Shown here piece after piece: positions 6,823 to 11,374 of a DNA stretch of 11,374 nt. Within the stretch, counting starts at the first letter, position 1. Every line of letters starts with the position of its first letter. Made by a program: the position numbers and the translations under genes. The notes below the pieces were generated by a model. The model was not told the origin of the DNA and searched no databases. It worked only from the letters and a program-made list of their open reading frames with translations. Source of the stretch: CAZIRF01 sp964541755 (lineage in GTDB: Bacteria; Spirochaetota; Spirochaetia; Treponematales; Breznakiellaceae); the NCBI GenBank assembly GCA_964541755.1, contig CAZIRF010000062.1, forward strand, positions 1-11,374, given 5' to 3'.

Positions 6823-7155
6823 TCAGGTGAAAGCCTTCCAGCCCTCGACATCGTCGCCCACGCAGGCGCGTGCACCGTCGCGTACAATGGGGGTGGCAAG
6901 GAGGCGATTGTCGCGCAGGACTTCCTCCACCGGATCGTACTCCATCCAGGCGAGCCCGCGTTCCGCGTAGGCCGGCGCAGAGGGGTCTATCAGCCGGTCG
7001 CGTCCAACAGCCCGTGCCACCGATTCGATTTCGCCGCGGCTGGCGGGCTTTTTGGAGAGGTCCACGAGTTGGAAATCGACGCGCCGCTCCTTGAAGAAGC
7101 GCTGGGCCTTCGCGCTGGTCTTGCACTTGGGAAAGACGAAAATTTGCAGTGCCAT
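6823..7155 (-). CDS. ArsC/Spx-family thioredoxin-fold protein
   Basis: A 110-residue cytoplasmic protein with the ArsC/Spx/YffB fold. It opens with a beta strand and FVFPKCKTSAKAQRFF, where the single active-site cysteine is C11. The Spx-type CxxC is absent, because position 14 is Ser. The conserved strand before the cis-proline, normally 'LxRPI(V/L)', reads LLATPIV, followed by DGARACVG. In plasmid-type arsenate reductases the Arg before this proline helps bind arsenate, so its replacement by Thr argues against classical ArsC activity. A thiol-dependent reductase or regulatory role like YffB is equally possible. The start at 7155 gives the expected N-terminus; no Shine-Dalgarno sequence is visible. 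It is divergent from the radical SAM operon (87-base gap) and 113 bases upstream of the MATE gene on the same strand. No arsR or arsenite pump is nearby. The fold call is good; the function is open. Confidence 0.8.
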   Translation of the reverse strand: MALQIFVFPKCKTSAKAQRFFKERRVDFQLVDLSKKPASRGEIESVARAVGRDRLIDPSAPAYAERGLAWMEYDPVEEVLRDNRLLATPIVRDGARACVGDDVEGWKAFT

Positions 7156-7242
7156 GTGCGCAGTGTGCCATATTCGCGCCCCGCTGCCAATGCCGCTTGA
7201 CCGCTACACAGTTGTATAGTAGTCTTGAAAGCGGGAGGGACC
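7156..7242. promoter_or_regulatory. Divergent intergenic region with RBS for radical SAM operon
   Basis: This 87-base gap should hold promoters for both the ArsC-like gene and the radical SAM operon. On the plus strand, TTGACC (7197-7202) and a good -10 TATAGT (7215-7220) are present, but their spacing is 12 bases, too short for a standard promoter. One of them may therefore be fortuitous, or the promoter may depend on an activator. A strong Shine-Dalgarno GGGAGG (7233-7238) precedes the ATG at 7243 by 4 bases. Confidence 0.4.
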
Positions 7243-8865
7243 ATGGACACTGCGGAAAAACTCTCCATTTTGGCCGAAGCCGCCCGCTACGATGCGTCCT
7301 GCTCGAGCTCCGGGAGCGGCCGCGCAAACAGCCCCGGCGGCGTCGGGAATGCCCTGCCAAGCGGAGTCTGCCACTCCTTCGCCGCAGACGGCCGCTGCAT
7401 AAGCCTGCTCAAGGTCCTCCTCTCGAACGCCTGCGCCTGGGACTGCGCCTACTGTATCAACCGCCGCTCGAACGACGTACCCAGGGCCACCTTTCGCTGC
7501 GACGAGCTCGCCCGGCTCGTCATCGACTTCTACCGTCGCAACTATATAGAAGGGGCCTTCATTTCCAGCGCCGTCCTCAAGGACCCGGACAACACCATGG
7601 ATAGGCTGATAGCGGTGGCCCGCACCCTGCGCGAATCATGGCGCTTCAACGGCTATATCCACCTCAAGGCCATTCCGGGGGCGAGTCCTGCCGCCCTCCT
7701 CGAAGCCGCCCGCTGGGCAGACCGCGTATCGGTCAATGTGGAGCTGCCCGGTGCAGAATCGCTCGCACATATCGCCCCGGACAAGTCGCCGGGGGCCATA
7801 TTCAATCCCATGCGCACCCTGGCCCGCGCGAGCGGCTTCGAGCCCCTGCGCCTTGCAGCCCCGCGCTTCCAAACCCCGCTCTTGACGGAGCCGCGGGGCG
7901 CGGTTCCTGCTGGCGTTCCCGGCTCTGTCGCTCCGGCCGGACAGCAGGAAACAACCCACATTGAGCCACAGCCATGCGACACCGGCCCTTCGGCCACACC
8001 GGATACCCGCCTCCCCCAAAGCCCCGTAGCGCCAGGGAGGGAGCTTCGCAGCATTCACGAAGTACGCAAAGAACGACTACGCAACCCGGGGCGCAGCCTC
8101 CTTCCGGCAGGACAAACAACACAGCTCATTGTGGGGGCCAGCCCGGAGGATGATCGCCGCATTCTGGGCCTCGCGCAGGACCTCTACCTGGCGTACGACG
8201 TTCGCCGCGTCTACTACTCGGCCTACATCCCCCTCGTGGACGATCCTCGCCTCCCCACTGTCGCACGGCCGCCCCTCCTGCGCGAGCACCGCCTGTATCA
8301 AGCCGATTGGCTCTTCCGCTTCTACGGCTTTCGCGCAGAGGAAATCGTAAGCGACGAGCGCCCCTTTCTCGAGGAAGACCTCGACCCCAAATCGGCCTGG
8401 GCCCTGCGCAACTTGGCCTTTTTTCCGGTGGAAGTCAACCGGGCGAGTTACGAAGAGCTCCTGCGCGTCCCCGGCATCGGGCCCGTGTCGGCACGGCGCA
8501 TCCTGCGCGCACGCCGTTCTGCCACACTCGACGCCGCAGCCCTCAAGGCCCTTGGGGTGGTCTTGAAGCGGGCCCGCTTTTTCCTCCTCTGCGACGGGAA
8601 GCTGGCCTGGCGGGAACTTGAATCCCCCTGGGCCCCGATACCGGCCATGGACGAGCGGCTTTCCCGCTTTCTGGGCGACGGGGCACGGCGCCTGATCGAA
8701 CCGGACCAGCTCGAGTTCGGCTTTGGGGCAGAGTCTGCCCTGCTGCCCAATTCGGGCCGCCAGAGGCTCCCGGCAGACAGCCCGCACAAGGCCCTTGCAA
8801 TGGAAAAGGAAGACCCTGCCGAAGCACCGTCAAAAGCCAAGCAGCTCGTGGAGGCCGCCTCATGA
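7243..8865 (+). CDS. Putative DNA modification/repair radical SAM protein with HhH domain
   Basis: A 540-residue radical SAM enzyme of the family described as 'putative DNA modification/repair radical SAM protein' (linked to uracil-DNA-glycosylase-like domains). The [4Fe-4S]/SAM motif CAWDCAYC gives C64-x3-C68-x2-C71. Around it the family blocks are complete: YDASCSSSGSGR (16-27), GVCHSFAADGRCISLLKVLL (41-60), NRRSNDVPRATF (73-84), YRRNYIEGAFISS (98-109) and GYIHLKAIPGAS (137-148). The C-terminal half has PAGQTTQLIVGA (288-299), RRVYYSAYIP (321-330), PLLREHRLYQADW (344-356), and a helix-hairpin-helix at about 399-424 (LLRVPGIGPVSARRI) of the DNA-binding kind. Extra Cys 20, 43 and 52 are in conserved blocks and could hold a second cluster. 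The reaction is unknown. Residues about 195-285 form a Pro/Gly-rich insertion, and the tail beyond about 460 is poorly conserved. The ATG at 7243 follows a strong Shine-Dalgarno sequence; the upstream TTG at 7225 is rejected. It is first in a four-gene operon. Confidence 0.93.
   Translation: MDTAEKLSILAEAARYDASCSSSGSGRANSPGGVGNALPSGVCHSFAADGRCISLLKVLLSNACAWDCAYCINRRSNDVPRATFRCDELARLVIDFYRRNYIEGAFISSAVLKDPDNTMDRLIAVARTLRESWRFNGYIHLKAIPGASPAALLEAARWADRVSVNVELPGAESLAHIAPDKSPGAIFNPMRTLARASGFEPLRLAAPRFQTPLLTEPRGAVPAGVPGSVAPAGQQETTHIEPQPCDTGPSATPDTRLPQSPVAPGRELRSIHEVRKERLRNPGRSLLPAGQTTQLIVGASPEDDRRILGLAQDLYLAYDVRRVYYSAYIPLVDDPRLPTVARPPLLREHRLYQADWLFRFYGFRAEEIVSDERPFLEEDLDPKSAWALRNLAFFPVEVNRASYEELLRVPGIGPVSARRILRARRSATLDAAALKALGVVLKRARFFLLCDGKLAWRELESPWAPIPAMDERLSRFLGDGARRLIEPDQLEFGFGAESALLPNSGRQRLPADSPHKALAMEKEDPAEAPSKAKQLVEAAS
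7858..7950. repeat. Inverted repeats within the in-frame insertion of the radical SAM gene
   Basis: Two inverted repeats lie side by side inside the coding sequence: gccccgcg (7858-7865) pairs with cgcggggc (7892-7899), and ttcctgctg (7904-7912) pairs with cagcaggaa (7942-7950). Both coincide with the part of the protein (about residues 205-236) that does not match family blocks. This is compatible with a palindromic element that has become coding, but chance in GC-rich DNA is possible. Confidence 0.45.
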
Positions 8866-9680
8866 GTGTCATATTTCTACACGACAGCTCCTGGCCCGGC
8901 TTTCTCTGTGCGGTCGCGGAATTTCTCAACGCCCTCCCCGCCCCCACCCGGGTTGCCGGGCCCGGTTTCCAGGCCAGCCTCGCAGACGAAACGGTCCCGG
9001 TTTTTACAGACGGCGAGCGGGCCCGCCGCCTGCTGGCCCGACTGGCCGCCCGTCAGCCGCCGACAGAACGGAGCCGCGTTCTGCGCGCCATCGAAGCGGC
9101 GTTTTCCTCCGACACCCCGGGGGCCGACCACGCCGCGGCCTGCATGATCGCCAAGCTCTTCAAAAAGGGGCCCGCCGCCCTCGACGAGATCGGCACAGAA
9201 GAGGGGGCCCTCTTCGAACGCGCCGTCAAACGCCTTGAACGCGAGGCCCACCTTTTTCTGGGCCACACCCGCTTCGTTGAACTCGCAGACGGCAGCTGGT
9301 TCGCCCGCATCCGGCCGGATTGCGCCGTTCTCCCCTTCATCGGTGAACACTTTGCCGCCCGCTTCGCGGACATGGTCTGGGCCATACGGGACGAAGGGCG
9401 CGGAAGCGGTCTTACCCACCGCCCCGGGGAAGGCTGGCAGTACTGGCCCGTATTCGACGACCCGGTTCAGGCCGCAAGTGGTCAGCGCCTCCCCGTTTCG
9501 GCCAACGAAGAGGCCCTTCAGGCGGCCTGGACGAAGTACCACCGCATGATAGCCATCCGCGAACGACGCAACCCGCGCCTCCAGAAATCCTTCTTGCCGT
9601 CAAAGTTCCAACACGAGGGGGAACCCATGGACAGCCTGCCGCCCCCGGTTCACAGAGAGCGAAACGATGTGGCATACTGA
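8862..9680 (+). CDS. DUF4130 family protein, partner of the radical SAM enzyme
   Basis: A 272-residue protein of the 'probable DNA metabolism protein' family (DUF4130) that almost always sits beside the radical SAM gene just upstream. Recognisable blocks are HLFLGHTRFVELADGSWFAR (130-149), PDCAVLPFIGEHFAARFADM (152-171) and, near the end, AWTKYHRMIAIRERRNPRLQ (222-241), followed by KSFLPSKFQ. There is no signal peptide or membrane helix. In many bacteria this protein carries a C-terminal uracil-DNA-glycosylase-like domain as a fusion; here it ends shortly after the DUF4130 core, and no UDG gene is in the window. The start codon overlaps the preceding stop (ATGA, 8862-8865), and a GGAGG (8850-8854) lies 7 bases upstream, so the two are translationally coupled. 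No enzymatic activity is established for the family. The C-terminal 20 residues are low in conservation. Confidence 0.9.
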   Translation: MSVIFLHDSSWPGFLCAVAEFLNALPAPTRVAGPGFQASLADETVPVFTDGERARRLLARLAARQPPTERSRVLRAIEAAFSSDTPGADHAAACMIAKLFKKGPAALDEIGTEEGALFERAVKRLEREAHLFLGHTRFVELADGSWFARIRPDCAVLPFIGEHFAARFADMVWAIRDEGRGSGLTHRPGEGWQYWPVFDDPVQAASGQRLPVSANEEALQAAWTKYHRMIAIRERRNPRLQKSFLPSKFQHEGEPMDSLPPPVHRERNDVAY

Positions 9681-9698
9681 TATTTGGAGGCAGGCATC

Positions 9699-10613
9699 GT
9701 GAGTGCAGAACCGCAGGGCATCGCCATCGTTACCGGGGCTTCTTCGGGCTTGGGGCGCGCCTTTGCCCGGGCCCTCGTTACGCAGAAAATCGCCCGCACA
9801 CCCATCCGGGGTATCCCCCTCTTCGGCGAGCTCTGGCTCGTCGCCCGCCGCGAGGAGCGCCTGACCGAACTGGCAGAGGAACTCTCCCGCCTCGACGCGG
9901 CCTTGACTATCAGATTGATTCCCCTAGACCTTCTCGCACCGAACGCCATCACCCGGCTCGAAGAGGCCCTCGCCGCATCTGGCCGCGACAAGCCCCTCTC
10001 CATACTCGTGAACAACGCCGGATACGGGACCTACGGGCCGCTCCTGGAAGTGGATTGCGGCAAACAAATGGGCCAGATCGACCTCAACTGCAGGGTTCTC
10101 GCAGAATCCTGTACCCGCCTTGGCCCCTTTCTGGGGCCTGATTCCCTCGTCATCAATGTCGCGAGCCTCGCTGCCTTCGCCCCCCTCGCAGGCTTCGCCG
10201 TCTATGCGGCCAGCAAGGCCTTTGTCCTGTCTTTGAGCTGCGCCCTCGCCGCCGAGTGGGAGGGGAAGGGGATTCGCGTCCACGCCCTCTGCCCCGGATC
10301 GGTTTCGAGTGAATTCGCCCTCGTCGCCTCCGGCGGTGCGCGAAAGGAGGTCCTCCACGGCTTCAGCGCAGAGAAAACCGTGGATCGGGCTCTCAAGGCC
10401 GCCGGCAGGGGGGCGTGGATATCCGTACCGCGCTTCAAATGGCAACTCAACCGCATTGCAGGGCGCCTCTTTGGCGAAAAAACGAGTGCCCGCTTCGCTT
10501 GGCGACACCTGCGCCGCCCCCACGCCTCAAACACATCCGACAGCGCAACCAACGCCGGCCCCAGTGAATCATCCCGGCATGGGGCTGTCGTCGAAAGGAG
10601 CCATGAAGCATGA
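9699..10613 (+). CDS. Short-chain dehydrogenase/reductase (classical SDR)
   Basis: A 304-residue NAD(P)H-dependent oxidoreductase with all classical SDR elements: cofactor loop TGASSGLG (12-19), NNAG (105-108), catalytic Asn130, Ser156, and YAASK with Tyr169 and Lys173, then CPGSVSSEF. The basic pair RR (50-51) after the second strand favours NADPH. Between the first helix and second strand there is an insertion of about 15 residues (TQKIARTPIRGIPLFGE) compared with the shortest SDRs, and the C-terminal tail of about 40 residues is low-complexity. The start is a GTG at 9699, chosen because TTGGAGG (9684-9690) stands 8 bases upstream; the TTG at 9684 lies in that ribosome site. It begins 18 bases after the DUF4130 gene and overlaps the DUF1007 gene by 4 bases, so it belongs to this operon. 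The substrate cannot be deduced, and any role in the radical SAM pathway is unproven. Confidence 0.92.
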   Translation: MSAEPQGIAIVTGASSGLGRAFARALVTQKIARTPIRGIPLFGELWLVARREERLTELAEELSRLDAALTIRLIPLDLLAPNAITRLEEALAASGRDKPLSILVNNAGYGTYGPLLEVDCGKQMGQIDLNCRVLAESCTRLGPFLGPDSLVINVASLAAFAPLAGFAVYAASKAFVLSLSCALAAEWEGKGIRVHALCPGSVSSEFALVASGGARKEVLHGFSAEKTVDRALKAAGRGAWISVPRFKWQLNRIAGRLFGEKTSARFAWRHLRRPHASNTSDSATNAGPSESSRHGAVVERSHEA

Positions 10614-11251
10614 AAAAGCTCGTTGCCTGCATAATTTTTGCCCTGCTCTCCGCCACGCATCTCGCCGCCCACCCCCACGTATTCGCCAAGGCGAGCGTCA
10701 GCTTCGATTTTTTTGGCAAGCAATGCGAGGGCTTCTGGGTAGAGTGGGAGTTCGACCAGATGTTCTCAATGTCGATGCTCCAGCCCGTCGACGCAAACGG
10801 CAACGGTAAATTGGACAAAGCGGAAATACCTGCCCTTCATGACTATGGTTTTCGCAACCTCGTCAATTACGGCTACTTCATCTACATCCGCGTCGGCGAA
10901 GAGCGCTTCCAGCCACGCGAAGTTGAAGGCTTTACCGCGTGGACCGAAGGCAACACCCTCACATACCGCTTTTTCGTCCCCCTCAAAGACCGCAATATCG
11001 AAGACGATATCCACGTCGCCGCCTTCGACTCGACCTTCTACACCTCCATTGAGTATGCCGAAGAAGGTATCGACAGCAATCAAAAAATGGGCGATGCCCC
11101 TTGGCCACAACATGAGCGCCGGGTAAACAAGGATTACCCGGTCTACTACAACCCACGCGGCACGGCTAATGACTTCACAACCTACACCAAGATGGCTCCC
11201 GGCCTTGAGGTCGCCTGGCCCGAGGAAATCCATGTTTTCTTCGTACCGTAA
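10610..11251 (+). CDS. DUF1007 family secreted protein with EF-hand-like loop
   Basis: A 213-residue exported protein of the DUF1007 family. The N-terminus (MKKLVACIIFALLSATHLAA) is a Sec signal peptide, with likely cleavage just before HPHVF, the family's conserved AHPHV start. WVEWEFDQMFS (43-53) is the next family block. Residues 61-72 (DANGNGKLDKAE) form a near-perfect EF-hand-type calcium-binding loop with D, N, N, G, D and E at the ligand positions. The His-Pro-His at the mature N-terminus could bind metal. Family members often lie beside nickel/cobalt exporters or ABC permeases, but the next gene is outside the window. AAAGGAG (10594-10600) lies 9 bases upstream, and the ATG overlaps the SDR stop (ATGA). 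An ATG at 10603 is out of frame. The family's function is unknown; a periplasmic metal-related role is inference. Confidence 0.88.
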   Translation: MKKLVACIIFALLSATHLAAHPHVFAKASVSFDFFGKQCEGFWVEWEFDQMFSMSMLQPVDANGNGKLDKAEIPALHDYGFRNLVNYGYFIYIRVGEERFQPREVEGFTAWTEGNTLTYRFFVPLKDRNIEDDIHVAAFDSTFYTSIEYAEEGIDSNQKMGDAPWPQHERRVNKDYPVYYNPRGTANDFTTYTKMAPGLEVAWPEEIHVFFVP

Positions 11252-11374
11252 CAGCAACACCGCTTCCTTCCGTTACCCTTCGCTTTCCCGGCGACTCTCT
11301 TCATTTTTTATACTGATAGTTGAGCCTCTTGCAAAATTAGGCCTTCTGAAGAAGAAATACGATTAACATTCCAA
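11252..11374. other. AT-rich tail region without recognisable gene
   Basis: After the DUF1007 stop there is no gene or clear terminator. From about 11300 the sequence turns markedly AT-rich compared with the genes before it. A segment near 11329-11350 (gagcctcttgcaaaattag) has the look of an insertion-sequence terminus, but without the other end this cannot be tested. An open frame runs through the region out of phase with the DUF1007 gene, but it encodes nothing familiar. Confidence 0.4.

Noticed and set aside
8077..8787. Minus-strand frame of 236 codons
   Set aside because: It is antisense to the conserved C-terminal half of the radical SAM gene and has no domain of its own.
1..11374. CRISPR array, tRNA or rRNA genes
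   Set aside because: No regularly spaced direct repeats and no cloverleaf or rRNA-like sequence were seen by eye; a covariance-model scan would be needed to exclude small RNAs.

Overview
The window is GC-rich bacterial chromosome of ordinary gene density, with AT-richer DNA at both edges. Protein types point to a bacterium with a cell envelope and periplasm: a signal-peptide DUF1007 protein, a cardiolipin synthase and a MATE exporter. A stand-alone tryptophan synthase beta chain of this form fits an anaerobic, possibly host-associated lineage such as a spirochaete. That is a low-confidence guess, because no rRNA or marker gene is present.

Layout. Bases 1-206 hold the C-terminal end of an IS3-type transposase, cut by the window edge. 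Bases 207-693 carry no convincing gene but a cluster of strong GC-rich hairpins. Bases 694-2047 (minus strand) encode a lipid/diacylglycerol-type kinase and, upstream of it, a HIT-family nucleotide hydrolase. A divergent promoter region (2048-2159) separates these from a plus-strand cluster: trpB, a YjbQ/UPF0047 protein and a phospholipase-D-type cardiolipin synthase (2160-5325). The last of these converges on, and overlaps by 8 bases, a minus-strand MATE efflux gene (5318-6709). A small ArsC/Spx-like thioredoxin-fold protein (6823-7155, minus) follows.

From 7243 to 11251 lies a tightly packed plus-strand operon: a radical SAM protein with a C-terminal helix-hairpin-helix (the 'DNA modification/repair radical SAM' family), a DUF4130 protein that overlaps it by 4 bases, an SDR oxidoreductase, and a secreted DUF1007 protein that overlaps the SDR by 4 bases. 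Bases 11252-11374 contain no recognisable gene and become AT-rich, perhaps approaching another foreign element.

How the genes work together. The radical SAM/DUF4130 pair is the most interesting system. It is a conserved but biochemically uncharacterised two-gene module predicted to act on DNA or nucleotides, and in other bacteria it is often linked or fused to a uracil-DNA-glycosylase-like domain that is absent here. The kinase and cardiolipin synthase both act on membrane lipid. TrpB without TrpA nearby suggests indole salvage.

The genes split into two classes by start signal. Five have clear Shine-Dalgarno sequences (trpB, radical SAM, DUF4130, SDR, DUF1007). Most of the others have none, but several carry a -10-like hexamer 6-7 bases before the ATG, which suggests leaderless transcripts.
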